The notes: generated by a model not told the origin, from the letters alone. DNA of 64,000 bases from Erpobdella octoculata (GCA_963978895.1 OZ022242.1:23333163-23397162); one strand, 5' to 3'. Positions 21,076 to 34,286 are shown, counted from the stretch's first letter. Translations and numbers: made by a program.

Positions 21076-21161
21076 TTATTGTTAATATATATCTCTTACT
21101 ATATCTATGGTTGAGTAGTGATAATTATTGCCACCATTATTGCAAGCGGTGCTAAAGTAAA

Positions 21162-21569
21162 ACGCTCTGAAAAAGAAAGCCACAGGAAAAACACCAGAAG
21201 CAGACACGGTAGCCAAATTGCTAACCATGATTGATCAGATTTTGCAGGTGCTGTCCACGTTGGTCAACCAAAAAGACGAACACCACAACCAAGAAATTGC
21301 AGCTTCAAAGACTGCAGCAGCCATTCTCCCTGGCTCCGGGATTGAGGAATCAGCTGGAGAATGGCAACAATGATGTTCAACCAAAGAAAGAGAGGGAAGA
21401 AGAAGATGAAGAATTTTTTAGATATATTTTCTGACATTTTTCTTTTTCCATCTCAAAATGGACACATTGATTTTTATTTTATTTTTATTGTATTTCTTTC
21501 CTTCTTTTTTTTATGTTCCGTCTAAAAATACAATGTATAAAGACGTTAAACAATAATAAAAAAAAAAAA
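21162..21569 (+). mobile_element. Young retroposon with poly(A) and 21-bp TSD
   Basis: 408 bp starting ACGCTCTGAAAAAGAAAGCC and ending GACGTTAAACAATAATAAA plus A's. Exact 21-bp direct repeats starting TGCAAGCGGTGC flank it (21141-21161 and 21570-21590). It includes a short Lys/Glu-rich frame (21231-21434), perhaps the end of a LINE ORF. The tail CAATAATAA is typical of LINE 3' ends. The exact TSD implies a recent insertion. Confidence 0.8.
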
Positions 21570-21590
21570 TGCAAGCGGTGCTAAAGTAAA

Positions 21591-23385
21591 TAAATATAAT
21601 AGCGGCGACAAAATCTCGGCCTTGGGGTGAGCTCAATTTGTAATGTCCAAACTCAGGCTATCTTTAAAAACCTCTATTCTGTAAGGATTTGAAAATTACA
21701 TTATGTTGGACGGCGCTTTAAAATTATTTTTGCTAAAGTTCAGTGGGCGAAATTACACTTTGATTTGTTCGATGTTTCATGTTTATTTAGTAATTCATTA
21801 ATTTAGTTAAAATACAGCTTGAACTTTCTATACCAACTTTTTAACGTTAGTTCACAACCGCTCGCTAAACTTACGCTTTCGCGCGGTTAATCCCGTCAGA
21901 GAGATTGCATTGACAAAAGGTCGCTGCTATTGCCTCGGCGGTTCGACGTGATTGCAATCGGTAAAATTGCTACTAACACTAACCCTAACACTATCGATTG
22001 ACAAAAGGTCGCTGCTATTGCCCCGACGGTTCGACGTGATTGCAATCGGTAAAATTGCTACTAAGCCTCTCCCGAACCCTAACCCTATCCTTATGCTAGG
22101 TAGTAGCATAAAAATTTCAAAATAATTTTTTTTAATTTTATTAATTTATTTAAATGAAGGTACAAATTCTAAGTTTGAATATACCATATTGTGTAAAAAA
22201 ATAAAATGATTAAAGATATAGCGAATCAAAGATCGCATATCGCCGTGGTAATAGTTATAACCTTGACAAAATAATTAAAACCGATTACGCAAGCTCCACC
22301 CGCTAGCCTTTAAGCCCCCTCCCAAGGTATAAAGCTGCATAAAATATTAAATGAAATATTAAATTTAATATATAATGGGAATAATTTTTTACAATAAAAT
22401 ATTATATGAAATATAAAATTTAATATATAATGGGAATAATTTTTTACAATAAAACAATTGCAGAGAGGGGGTTTTAAATCTCATTAATTGAGAAAAGTAA
22501 GTAATTGTTGGTCAGTCAATTTCAATAAAATTACAGGCTTGTTATTCGCACGATGGTTGTGTAATAAATCTAATTTCAAGAAAGGTGTTTTTATAATTAT
22601 TTAGCTGAATATGATGAGCTTATGAATATTAACTTAGCTGGCCATGCACTGGTAGTGCGATTATACAAGATCAAAGCTTAAACTTTCTTTATTGTCTCTA
22701 GGCGTTATAAAATTTCACAGTATCTTCCAAGTAAGGCCAGTCTTGAGAGCTGCGAGCCCGTGGGCCATACCATGCAGTGGTCTCCCTCTCATTGGGTTTT
22801 CTGTAAAAAAATTCTTAAAAAAGCAGAAGTATGTAGGCATTTAGAAAATTTTTGAACAAGTGTCTCTGACTATCCCCTCGATCATCAGTTATTTTTATGA
22901 GGCAAAGTGCATAGGGTTTTAGATTTTTTACACAAAGTACACCCCAGTCATAAGCTATTATTGGAGTGAAAGCGCAAAGGGTTTTAAAACATTTTTGGAG
23001 AGACTGCCTCTGAACACCCCTCCCCTTAGTCATCATCTATTTTGGAGGGAAAGTTAAGCATTCAGTAGAAGAAATATTTGTAATGTTTGGATCTTTAAAA
23101 AATTTTGACCCCACCCATGGTTTTCTAAATGTTTTGACCTTTTCATGGATTTGTTGAAATGATGCCCATGATGCGAAGTCTGCTGATAATGCAAACAATT
23201 AAGGTCATTGCATGTGAACACAAGCGGTATGACGACAATTTTAAGTACTGCTTTGTCAAGTTCTTCTGCAAACATTTTGGCATTCAAGCAACCTCAAGAA
23301 GAACTTCACGGTTAAACTAAGTTCTTAAATTACTGTTATTTTCCTGTTTACATTAGAGATGAGGAAATATAAGAACCTTTCCTTA
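21591..23385. other. Intergenic DNA with small tandem duplications
   Basis: 21910-22090 holds two copies of a unit of about 90 bp (ACAAAAGGTCGCTGCTATTG ... GATTGCAATCGGTAAAATTG), each followed by CTAACCCTAAC-like bases. 22335-22455 holds two copies of a unit of about 55 bp (TTTAATATATAATGGGAATA). 22830-23050 holds three loose repeats with GCAWAGGGTTTT. No gene recognised. Confidence 0.6.
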
Positions 23386-23393
23386 CTACAAGA

Positions 23394-24060
23394 CAGGGCT
23401 GGATTAAGGTTACGCAGGCGATATGCCATTAACGTTTGCGGGGCTCAGTTACACATTGACATTGTTTATTTAATAAAAGTCATTAGCCTACAATAATTAA
23501 TTCATAATGCAACTAATACAACCATCTTACCAAAACAAAACTTCAAAACTGATCGTCTGTACATGACAACATATTTAAGTTACCAATATTGCTATTTTAT
23601 TAAATATCAATTTGGCAAATTCTAAAACAATACATTCAAAGTTAATGATGCTGGTCAAGTCTGCTTCAATGGTCAAGAGAGTCAAGTCGCACAACTTGTC
23701 TTGGTCCACAATTGAATGCAGCTGATTCTTCACTCTCTTGAGCACAGACAAAGATCTTTCTTTTTCTGTGTTAGCGTCAAGCAGTGTCATCGAAGTCTGA
23801 ACGCATGTCAACATCAAATATTCAGTATTCTTGCATGCGTTTAAAAAAATTGGCTTCTGTAGGATAATGTTTAATGTAGCCAACAATTTGAATTAGCTCT
23901 TCTTCAAACACTTCTTCAATGTCTGGAAGTTGCATGGAGATTTACACAGTTCAGCTTCAGATGATGTCAGCAAGATGAACAGGAAGCCAAACTGGTGCTT
24001 CAGCTGTGAATACACTTTTGTTCTCCAAAGTAATTCCATCACCAAAGAATCTAAGGTGGG
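23394..24060 (-). pseudogene. hAT transposase fragment with one terminus
   Basis: The element end CAGGGCTGGATTAAGG (23394) has the form of the hAT CAGGGCCGGATT termini. The minus strand from about 24060 contains EEELIQIVGYIKHYPTEANF. A frame shift later comes the dimerisation block ERSLSVLKRVKNQLHSIV ... KLCDLTLLTIEADL (23575-23886). The N-terminal two thirds and the other terminus are missing. Confidence 0.65.
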
Positions 24061-25355
24061 GAAAATGTTAAAGTTCTGAATATTTCCTTTGAGGACAGCT
24101 CTACCTCAGAATTCAGCTCATTGGATAACTACTTTTTCTTCATTTCTTGTGCAAGTTCTGCACTTTGTAATGATAGCTACACCTTCCTCCATCAACATAG
24201 CTATACATTTGAATCATTACCTAAATAAATTTATATTTATTTCTATTTTCGGTCAATTAGTCAATGTAATTTTTTTATACCAAAAGTGTGCTAGTCTTTT
24301 CTTATATGTATAGCATGAAGTATCAAACTTTTTTCATTCGTACAGAATTTATTCTGTTTTTTTCCAGATATTTATTGGACTTAGCTGGAGTTTTTGGTAT
24401 TTTAATGTGATTGGAAATACATTGTTGTTCTCAGCATAGCAATCAAAGCCAGAGGTTTATACCTAGATAATATTCTTATGCCATTGGATTACGTAAGTAA
24501 TGTTTTATATTTTATTTTGTATGTATTATTACATTTCAAGAGACAAGTTAGAGTTTCAAGATTTATTATGCTTAATTGAGTGGTCAATTTCATTAATAGA
24601 TCATAATTTTAATCGATGGTCTACTTAGCAGATGTATCAAATAAAAGAAACAGCCATGTTAAAATGCTTCAGAAACCCATTAGTGCCTGAGATTTTTTTT
24701 ATAATATAATCAATAATTTTATGATATAATTTTGATTTTGTGCTAAACAAGATTTTAGTTCTAAATTTTAAACTGTTATTTGGTGTTTAACATGCATCTT
24801 ATTTTTTGGAAAAGATGTGGAAATTTATTGCATCTTACTGTTTGGAAAAGGTGTGGAAATTTATTATGATGACATTACTGACATTACTGAAAAATTGTAT
24901 ATGGTAAATTTTAGTAGATATTGGATTATACCAGGAGCTTTTTTCCAATTTGGATTTAAAAGTTTTGGGAAAAAACCAGACAGAACAACCAGGGGCCCCA
25001 GTACCCCCTTAAGAGCTGGACGGTTTCCCAGCTGCAGATTTTTTTGGTGTTGAAAAATGTTCAATATCAGGGATTGTTTAGTTTCAAAAATAATTTTAGT
25101 TTCAGTTTCAGTTTCGTTTTGGATCAAAAATTATTATTACAGTTCCAGTTTTAGCTTCAAATTTTTAATAATTATAGTTTTAGTTGCAATTTTCGTTAAT
25201 AATTATTAATAATTATAGTTTTGAAACTTTAAATTTTAATCGTTGTATTCTCATTCAATATAAAAGTTTGCAAGCTTTTTTAACCCTATTTGTATAGTAC
25301 AAAATAAACAATTTTTTTACTTCAAAACTTTTTTATTAAAATTAAAAAAAAACCC
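24061..25355. other. Intergenic A+T-rich DNA
   Basis: Nothing recognised. A stretch near 25085-25215 stutters GTTTCAGTTTCAGTTTCG and TTATTAATAATTATAG. Confidence 0.5.
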
Positions 25356-25359
25356 CATT

Positions 25360-26155
25360 TCCAAGTTTTTTGTTAATCTATTTCTTTGCCCTCCGCTCAT
25401 TAAACCACATAAGGAAAAAATTCTTTCCACACATGCTTGTGAGGCAGGTGCAAGAAGGTCCAAAGCAAATGATGAAAGAAGCGGATACGAAGACTGTCGA
25501 GAGGACCAAAACTCTATGACATCTTGGTCAGCACTCGATAGACGAACTTCTTCTATTTACTGAGACAGCTGCATCTGTATAGATGTTGCAGTTTTCATTG
25601 ATTCAGCTGGATGTGTTGAATCACTCTGTTTTCTAATTTTCTCTGACAGCAACCTAAACTGCTTAAATGCAGGTTTCATGACATCCGAACGGCAGATGTT
25701 GAAGTTGATAGTACTTCAATTTGCACCTCCATAGACTGAGAGCTTGAAACCTGAGAATAACAAATGTTATATAGAACATTAACGCACCATTTCTATTTAA
25801 AAAAAATAAAATTTTACGCACCTGGTTTATTATGTACAGCCTCGCTGATTCCAACAGCTGTGGTGTGTCAAAGGAGAGGATGATACGAGCGACTGTGTAA
25901 TCGAGGAGACAAGCTGCAGCTGGCAACGGATTAAATCTTTGACCGTGTGGACTAAGTATAGTTGAAAAACGATTTTTCAGATCTGATAGCATTATTTAAA
26001 CCACTTTTTTGTTGGTTTGAAATTGCTGTAAATGACATTCGAGTTCAAGAATTGAGGGAACTACATATGATATCGACATTGAATCAGTTTGCAACATGTC
26101 TGTCTGGATTGCAATAGCTTGGAGCAAATTAGTCATTTCTTCTAATTTCTGGTAT
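25360..26155 (-). pseudogene. hAT transposase C-terminal half, possible 71-bp intron
   Basis: Minus strand: EEMTNLLQAIAIQTD, then SYVVPSILELECHLQQFQ, a frame shift, then MLSDLKNRFSTILSPHG and AAACLLD (hAT central block). It ends in the dimerisation domain PLLSSFALDLLAPASQACVE, then RIFSLCGLMSGGQRNRL (25370-25500). Donor-like CAG/GTGCGT and acceptor-like TTCTCAG/GTTTC bound 25751-25821. The region between is frameshifted. The known role is dimerisation of a cut-and-paste transposase. Confidence 0.7.
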
Positions 26156-27040
26156 CAAATTTTGCCGATTCCGGTTTCGGTCCGATTGGTCGGAAATATT
26201 TCACGATAATGTGTATTTGTATTTAAAATTATGTTTTTGATGTTTTTAGATTGTGCCACGTTTCGAAACGTGACGACTAACTGGTAGGCTCTTACAGGCC
26301 AACGTAAAAGAAGCTTGTAGCAAAGAATGCCTGCAGTTCAAAATTTAAATTTTACATCAACGAAAACGTTTGCCGATTCTTTTGGAAGCAAGAGTCATGG
26401 AATACATGCTTCTTTTATGTACTGCCTAGAAAAATATACAAGAGGGGTTTGCTTATTTGTGCTTCTGTTATCGTCACCATCTGTTATCTATTTGCTCAAT
26501 TAGCAGGCACACTTCAGCCAATCTTGTTTACTGATTTATTAAAACTACACCCACACTATAGTTATAATATCAGCTGCAACCTCTACTGTCGTGCTCAGTA
26601 ATATAGCCTCTTAGCCATTTGCTTGTTTGTATGCCTGAAAGTCGGCTTCAAACTCCTTTTCTTGCCGGCTTGTAGTATCATCTGTTAAAGGTTTTGGGTC
26701 TGCAAGTTTTCCAAGCAAAACACTTTCAAACAACTACAGTATTTCTGGTAGAAAGTATTGTCTTAGTCGTAACTTTATTTCTCTTATCATACAACTGGCG
26801 CACTGTAGTTAGGTAGACTTCAAAACAGTTTCTGCGCAGTTGAATAATGAGTGATCCAGACCTATAACCTGTTCGAACTAGGTTTAGTCGAACAATCTCA
26901 ACGACATTATCTATAAACTATTGTTAGTACAGAGCTACAGAGAACAATGACAGCTAAAAGTGAACGTGATAGTCAATTAGAACTTGTTATAAATGCTACC
27001 ACGAGGAACTGATAGTTTTAATCAGTTTTTATTGCAGTTC
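26156..27040. other. Intergenic DNA
   Basis: No gene. 26870-27005 has a faint likeness to the copia LTR (AAAAGTGAACRTGA) and could be an old solo LTR. Confidence 0.35.
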
Positions 27041-27049
27041 CACAATCTT

Positions 27050-27375
27050 ATAATTATAATGATGGCTTCCCGGCGGTCTCTGAGAATACTATTATATAAA
27101 TCCACGTCTTGTGGAACGTGAATTCCCGTGAAATAGCTATCATCGAGGATGTTATATTCCAAAATTAATAATTATAATGGTGGCTTCCCAGCGGTCTCTG
27201 AGAATACTATTATATAAATCCACCCTTGTGGAACATGAATTCCCACGAAATAGCTATCATCGAGGATGTTATATTGCAAATAAACTTTTCATTTAGAGTT
27301 TAGAAATAATTAAAAGTTATATTCCAAAATTAATAATTATAATGATGGCCTTCCAGCGGTCTCTGGACTTCCTCC
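27050..27375. repeat. ~116-bp tandem repeat, about 2.4 copies
   Basis: Units share GGCTTCCCRGCGGTCTCTGA, CACGAAATAGCTATCATCGA and GGATGTTATATT. Confidence 0.8.
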
Positions 27376-27427
27376 TCTCCTGCAATCCTCATCATTATTA
27401 CAGTAAAAAAAATTATTATTAAAATAA

Positions 27428-27575
27428 TGTATGCTTTCCTTTGGTAAGAGATGCTATCCAAATGTCACATATGCTCCCCTCAGTTGGAACATATGTTCTC
27501 TCCCTACATGAATCTAGTTAGAGACCTCCTAGGTTCTCCAGCATATAGACCTCTCCTGGCTTGTATTATTATTAT
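27428..27575 (+). repeat. Family F unit (isolated)
   Basis: TTTGGTAAGAGATGCTATCC ... ACATATGCTCCCCTCAGTTG ... AGCATATAGACC, one unit of the satellite at 36500-37770, ending in (TTA)n. Confidence 0.75.
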
Positions 27576-28170
27576 TATTATTATTATTACTTCAGTGTAC
27601 CTAAGTAGTTCTCAATCGCGGAGTTTTAAAATGTAATATGAGGAAAGGAAATTGTGTTAATGTATTTGACTTGTATATTATAAAGCATATTAGCAACAAA
27701 AAAATTAAATTAGACATATATTTTGAATTTTAAGCATTTTGCGATTTATTACATTTATCTTAGTAAAAATCGATCTAGACGCTAAAAAAATCTGCAATTC
27801 AAAATAACTTCTTAAAAATCCTTATTAGTCTCTATTATATTGTTGAAAATACTATTATTACTATTATTTTTCGAGACATCTAAAAAAACCACTTAGATCG
27901 TTATAGTATTACGCTCGACGTTAAGCTCAAAGTCGACTTTACTTGAAGTTTGAACTAAACAGGTCTTAAGTTTTGATGCTTTGTGTTTTTCAAATAACTT
28001 TTTAACCGATTTAAGTTTTGTAACAAAATTTTGTAAGTTGAAAATATGTTGTTTTCTAAATAATTAGAAAATCTCAACTTTTTAGCTCAACTTTAAAAGG
28101 AAATTTAATGCTATTTCATTGTCGGTAATAGCTTTTTTGCCTAGTTTTATGTCAATTACCCAAGAAAAAA
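27576..28170. other. A+T-rich intergenic DNA
   Basis: Nothing recognised. Confidence 0.5.
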
Positions 28171-28480
28171 CTAAACGTTTTTAACCAAATTAAATAAACT
28201 CATAAACAATAAGTTTGTTAACATATATTCTGGTCTGTCAGGATGATCTAAAAAATCAGATTCCGAAGCCTCATTTTGTATTACAGTTTTCATAAGTTCT
28301 TTGACTTTTGCCACAGCCGAAGAGCAGGCACTTGGGTCAGTGAAATGCATTTTTATGAACCTCGGATCCAATATCGTGGCTAAACGAGAGGAGTCATTCT
28401 CTATAGTACCCATTCTATTGTCAATCTCTTTAACGACTGCACTTCTTTGGCAAGAGGTTCTTCGAGTTTAAGAGGTTTAA
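28171..28480 (-). pseudogene. hAT transposase fragment (LATILDPRF block)
   Basis: Minus strand: IENDSSRLATILDPRFIKMH, then FTDPSACSSAVAKVKELM. The ATILDPRFK motif is a signature of the C-terminal region of ZBED-type hAT transposases. It is bounded on the right by a patch rich in ACATCG repeats (28525-28645) that may be the decayed terminus of another element. Confidence 0.65.
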
Positions 28481-28844
28481 TTTTCAAAAGAAGACAATGG
28501 ATAAGTGGTACACTATGGTTGCCATTGATTCGATGTTTTATGAAAATACATCGAGTATACCGATGTCTTTTAAAAACATCGGATCGTTTCGATTTAATCA
28601 TATGCAAACATCGAGTGAAATCGATGCAGCGATGTATTTTGAACATCCCTATTCAGGGATTCATCGAGCAAGTGAATAAAAAATGCTTAACGGTGAAAAT
28701 TGATGATTTAAAAAAAGCTTTGATAAGTGTGGTTGATAACCTGGTTAATAAAAAACATGCCCTCTCCCTTTGTGAATGTCTCCCTGACACTACCTGCCTT
28801 CAATTCTTGCAGCATGCTTAGTTTCTCACACCTCTTATTTTTCT

Positions 28845-29130
28845 CATCTTTTGTTCTTCATTGGCTTCCTCTTAAATATTGGGTGATATTTAAAATTTGC
28901 TTACTAATGTTTAAAATTGCCCTTCTCCAATCTACCTAACTAACTTAATAAAAATACCTCTTAAGTCTGGTCTTCGATCTACCTCTCGTAGTCACTCGTA
29001 TCTTTAATGTTAAGCCTTCTTTTGCTAAACGCTCTTTTTCTACTCTGGTTCCTTTCTTCTTGCATCTCTTACTAACTCTACTTCATTCACTGTTTTCCGT
29101 CGTGGAATTAAAACATTTCGGTTCGATCAG
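28845..29130 (+). pseudogene. LINE ORF2 C-terminal fragment
   Basis: Plus strand: LHWLPLKYWVIFKICLLMFK, the block that follows the RT domain in CR1/L2/RTE-like LINEs. After frame shifts there are an arginine/serine part and FRRGIKTFRFDQF, resembling the usual end of such ORFs. Truncated and frameshifted. Confidence 0.6.
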
Positions 29131-29159
29131 TTTATGACCGAGCGCTATTGTATGCCACA

Positions 29160-29345
29160 ATTGTCTATTCGGAATGCACAATATCATCATCATTATGTAA
29201 GAGAAAGAAAATGAAAATACTAGAATGCACAGTATCATCACCATTGTTTGAGTTAAAAAACTAAAATGTACAATATCATCATCATCATCATCATCATTGT
29301 CTGATAGAACTACATTTAAAAAAATGTACAATTTTATCATCAAGA
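29160..29345 (+). repeat. ~60-bp imperfect tandem repeat with (ATC)n
   Basis: Four loose copies of AATGCACAATATCATCATCA-like units directly after the LINE fragment. It may be the LINE's repetitive 3' tail. Confidence 0.55.
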
Positions 29346-29624
29346 GTCAAAGAGTCAAATCTTCAAACTGCCAACTGACGAAGCTGTTCCCAGAAGCTAA
29401 ACTAAAAAATTTAAAATATTGAATTTTTTAATTAGGTCATTAGTTTATGCTATTTTTCCTGCTGTTGACCAAATTTAAAAGTAAAAACAAAATTAAAAAT
29501 GCTTATTAAATTGTAAATGCAAGTATTGGTACATATTATTGTTCTTTCTTCTGATGATGGAGAGAGAGAGATAGAGAGAGCAGTGATGACAATGTTGCAA
29601 GATGGTTCCAATGATAATGATGAC

Positions 29625-29755
29625 AATTACTTTTTTTACATTACACAGCAGACGATATATAGAATTACTTTTTTTACATTACACAGCAGAAGATAGATAG
29701 AATTACTTTTTTTACATTACACAGCAGAAGATAGAAGTTATCTTTTAAAACTACT
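29625..29755. repeat. 41-bp tandem repeat, three copies
   Basis: Units contain TTACTTTTTTTACATTACAC and AGCAGAAGATAGA. Preceded by a short GAGAGAGA run at 29560. Confidence 0.85.
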
Positions 29756-29879
29756 TATTATTTTGGCCCTAATGGCATAAATTAATTTATCCCTGTCTTT
29801 TCTGTCTTTATTATTTATTAACCTAGATTTACAAAACTGTTTGTAAATATCTCTCTTTTCATTAAACTTTTGTCTGATT

Positions 29880-30083
29880 TCAGCAAGTGTTGGAACTTGT
29901 TTTTTTTATGTATGTGGCATATAACATTTTTATGTGCTGTGTATGGGCCGCATACCATTCCTTTCTCCTACCTGCAATGTGGATGGAAGGCACAAGGGGA
30001 TCTGGCAAAGTTGATGATGTGTCAGTGGGTAATGTCTCATTTAAATTAATTGATGTTGATGCACCTTCCTGGGATGTATGTTG
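29880..30083 (-). pseudogene. C-terminal tail of the tyrosine-recombinase gene, cut off by copia
   Basis: The minus-strand frame with TSQEGASTSINLNETLPTDT ... IHIAGRRKEWYAAHTQHIKM continues the frame that ends at the other copia flank (34493-34560, KDKETVGESFFGSS). So the recombinase ORF region was one piece before the copia insertion. Confidence 0.6.
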
Positions 30084-30270
30084 TGTTAGAAACAATACTT
30101 AAACGCAGTGTATAATCGGAACTAATCGACAATAGTTGATTCGACTTTATTGACAAAAGATAACAACGGAAAGGAAAGAGATAAAACTAAAAGTGAACAT
30201 GAAGTGAACATAGAGCATTAATTATAAATCGTTGTAACAAAGAGTTCATTAAAACCAAATTAATTTAACA
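30084..30270 (-). repeat. Copia 3' LTR
   Basis: 187 bp, TGTTAGAAACAATACTTAAA ... TTAATTTAACA, identical as far as I can see to 34301-34487. TG...CA ends. Flanked outside by TGTTG (30079-30083). Confidence 0.92.
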
Positions 30271-30309
30271 CTCCCCCTCAACGATTTAATCTTTAGAACC
30301 TGTCTCTCA

Positions 30310-33300
30310 TTAAGTTAAACCAATAGCACAACATAAATGTCTAAGTTTAACAGCTTCCACTGGTTTCGTTAACATATCTACAGGCATTTCTGCTGTTGGA
30401 CAATATTGAATGTCGATTTCCTTTTCTTTGTACAGTTCACGTGCAAAGCTATACTTTGTGTCGATATGTTTTGTTCTTTGGCATGATCGTTCATCCTGAA
30501 TGAGTTTGATACAACTTTGGTTACCTTCATAAATTGTAATCGGATCAGTAATGTTTTGATCAAAATCATTCAGTAGTCGCTTAATCCACACGCCTTCCTT
30601 GATAGCTTCAGATAATGCTATGAATTCTGCCTCAGTAGACGACAGTGTTACCAACGTCTGCTTTCTGCTGCTCCATGTGATCGGTGATCCAAGATACTTG
30701 AACACAAATCCCGTGTTGGATTTCCTGTCTGACGTGTCTCCGGCCCAATCTGCGTCGGCAAATCCAATGAGTTTCTTGTTGTTGTTTTCAGGTAAACTGC
30801 CAAGTTTTAACTTTTTATCTTTAGTGCTGTTGAGATATCTGAACACTTGCTTTACTTCGGTCCAGTCTGTCTGAGTTGGATTTTCAACTTTCCGAGCTAG
30901 TATCGATGTGCTGATTGCTATGTCTGGTATCGTGTTGGTTGCTAGTACAGTAGAGATCCTATTGCCTTTCTGAATATCTCTTTATTGTTCATAGTTTCAC
31001 TACTGTTCTGTTGCTGCTTTTGATACCCTGTGTCAAGAGGTATGCTAGATGGCCTGCTATCAGATAGATTGAATTCCTTTAATTTCTTTAGTATATAATT
31101 TTTATGATGAAGTAAATAAAATCCTTCAGCATCCTGTTCAATTTGAATACCGATGTAATTATTCAGTTTTCCCACATCCTTCATAGTGAAATGTCCTTTC
31201 ATATCTCCTTCAAATGTCCTTAACATTTCACTACTGGTGCTGGCTGCTATGAAGTCGTCCACATGAATAGATAGAAACATCCATTCACCGCTGTGATGCT
31301 TTGAATACAAACATGGATCATTCTGGCTTTGTTTGAAGTTGTACTTGCATAGAGTGTCATGCAGTTTTTTGTTCCACTCATTTGCTCCCTGTTTTAATCC
31401 ATACAGACTTTTGTTGAGCTTGCATACTAGGTTGTCAGGCCCTTCGTGAAATCCTTCAGGTTGGCGCATATAGATGCAGACTTCAGGTTTCAGTTCGCCA
31501 TTCAAGAAGGCTGATTCAACGTCATAATGCTTTACCATCATCTTTTTGTGACCTGCTATAGTCAGCAATGTCCTAAAAGTCGCTGGTCTTGCTACTGGTG
31601 CAAAGATTTCATCATACTGTTCACCGAATTTTTGCGAAAATCCTTGAGCTACTAGTCGAGCCTTATATCTGGTGACATTACCTTTATCATCAGATTTGAC
31701 TCTATATACCCATTTACACCCGATAGTTGATTTACCTTCAGGAAGTACTGTTAACGACCAGGTTTGATTCTGCTTCAGGCTGCTCATTTCACACATCATA
31801 GCCTGTTTCCATTCGGCTGATTCTTTGCAGTTGTTTGCTTCTGTGAATGACTTTGGTTCGACCATTTCATTTGCAACACTAGCCGTTTCAATTAGTCTCT
31901 CTGGTCGTTTCTTTATTCTAGTTGACCTTCTCAATTCCATCTGATCTTCAGTTTGTTCACCACTGTCTCCCGATTGATCTGTATTTGTCTTCAGCTCGAT
32001 CTCAACCTCAATGGGCTGTTCCTGTTGACTGCTTTCTTGACTGTCGGCTGATATTGTAATCCAATGTGGGTCACCTTCAATGAATTTCACATCCCTGCTG
32101 ATGCTGATTTTCTCAGTCACTGTGTCTAACAAACGATAACCTTTTGTGCCTTCTGCATAACCAACGAAAATTTGTTTTTCTTACTTTTTATCAAGCTTCT
32201 GTCTTTTCTCGGCTGCAACAACTGAGTCGGCTTGACATCCGAATTGCTTTATGTGGGTCACACTGGGCTTCACACCTTCCCACCTTTCATGTGGTGTCTT
32301 CATCTCACCTGCTGTCGGTAGAATGTTCTGCAGATAGTTTGCTGTGTTGATCGCTTTGCCCCAATATTTGTTTGGTAGCTTCGAGTCGATTAACATGCTT
32401 CTGGTCATTTCAACTAAATAGCGGTTCTTCCTTTCTGCTACTCCATTCTGCTGTGGTGTATACGGAACAGTAAATTGAGATGTTATACCTTCGCTCTTGA
32501 AGAATTTCTTTAATGTTTCATTGACATATTCACCACCACGATCTGATCTTATCACTTTAGGTGTGCTTTTGAATTTTGTCTGGACAAGCTTTACATATTC
32601 TTTAATTTTATCTGTTACTTCAAACTTATTTTTTAACAAGTACAAAACAGTGTATTTGCTGAAGTCATCGATCATTGTCATAAAATACCTGTTTCCGCTT
32701 GGTGTGATTGTCTGCATCGGTCCACAAACATCTGTGTGAATCAACTCTAGTGGCTTACTTGATCTGGATTCTGATTTCTTGGGTAGTGGTTGTTTCGTTA
32801 ACTTTGCTTGAATACAGCATTCACAGACTTTCTTTATCTGGCATGGCTTGATCTGGAAGTTATCTAGTTGCTGTTCCAATAACTTTATGGCATTGGGGTC
32901 TCGATGCACTAATCTGTTGTGCCAAACATGTATGCATCCATCATTAACATTAGACATCAATGCATGCTCCAATGAATCTAATTCATACAGCCCGTTCCGA
33001 ATTGAAGCCTGCGCCAGCAGTTCATTATTCCGCATAATCCTGCATACATTCTTTTCAAAAATGACCCTGAACTGCCCATCAGTTAATTTTCTAACAGAAA
33101 TCAAGTTACCTGTCAACTGCGGTACATACAGTACACCTATGATTTTTATGACCTTTTCCTGACATTTGAGGTAGCCGGTTCCGATACCTGAAGTTGTCAG
33201 CCTTTGACCATTTGCTAGGACAACTTGTCCCTTCTGTTGTTCATCAAGGTTAACAAAGAAATTTCTATTGTTACACATATGAGAACTTGCACCTGAATCA

Positions 33301-34145
33301 ACATACCATGTAGTTCCTGAATTGCTTTCACCAGCCTTGAAACAAGCATACTGGTCATAAGTGCTTGCTATTTCTACACATTGTTGAATTGTTTGAGCTT
33401 TATGGTCTGAGTTCTTTCTTTTCCACTCTAAGTATTTTCTGCATTCTTTCTTTATGTGGTTTGGTTTCTTACAGAAAAAACATACTGTGGAAGTCTTTTC
33501 GTAACTGTTGGCTTTTACATTCTTATCTGTAGACCTTGTACCTGGATGATTTACCTTTAGAGCTTGCTGTTCCTGACCATCGTAAGTTGCTGAGTTTTCA
33601 CTTCTTCTTTTGTATTCTTCGATCAGTTTGTTCTTGACCAATTCAACAGTTAAGTCGGCTTCGGGTCTTGTTTCTAATGCTGTTATCAGTGTGCTATAGC
33701 TGTCTGGCAAACTACTGAGAAAGAAAGCAACATTTAACTGTTCTCCAATAGTTTCCCCCAAGGACGATAACTGGTCAATTATGTCTTCCATCTTAGCAAG
33801 ATGTGACTCCATATCCCCACCTTCATGTAATCTGATCCCACAAAGCCTCTTTAACAAACTTACCTTATTTGATAAGGTTGACTTTTCGTGGTAATTTCTT
33901 AATGCCTCCCACGTTTCCTTTGCTGTTGTCAATTTTCTGATGAGGCTCAACTGGTTGTCCTCCAGGAGTAGACCTATTGTTGCTCTGGCTTTGCTGTCCT
34001 TTTTCCGCCATTCCGATGATGAATCCTGATCTTGAAAAATAACTTCCCAGAGATCTTCTTTAACGAGCAACAATTCAACTTTAAACTTCCATGTCTGGTA
34101 GTTACTGCCGTTCAACTTTGCGATTTTTAACGTTGCATCCGCCAT
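30310..34145 (-). pseudogene. Copia gag-pol polyprotein, one stop and one frameshift
   Basis: Gene order in one polyprotein: gag (MADATLKIAKLNGSNYQTWK), zinc knuckle CFFCKKPNHIKKEC, protease WYVDSGASSHMC, integrase zinc-binding part (HNRLVH ... CECC), then integrase core with HTDVCGPM, IRSDRGGEY and NGVAERK. After it RT with YDVESAFLNGEL and HVDDFIAAS, and RNase H with FADADWAGD and TLSSTEAEFIAL. This integrase-before-RT order defines copia. Breaks: an in-frame TAA at 32181-32183 between integrase and RT, and a missing base near 30944 before RNase H. With identical LTRs these are post- or peri-insertion lesions, so this copy is not autonomous. Confidence 0.92.
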
Positions 34146-34286
34146 CAGTTCAACAATTGTATTACTCGATGTAGCGTGGTTAACCTTTATCGCTCACAAC
34201 GAATGTTCTTTATAAAATCTTGAACCGAACGTTAAATGTTCCGAAAAAAAAAACTTGATTTATTCACTTGTTCCTAAAATTGGGTT

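Noticed and set aside
21985..22090. Telomeric repeat tract
   Set aside because: Only a few CTAACCCTAAC-like bases in a tandem duplication; far too short to be telomeric.
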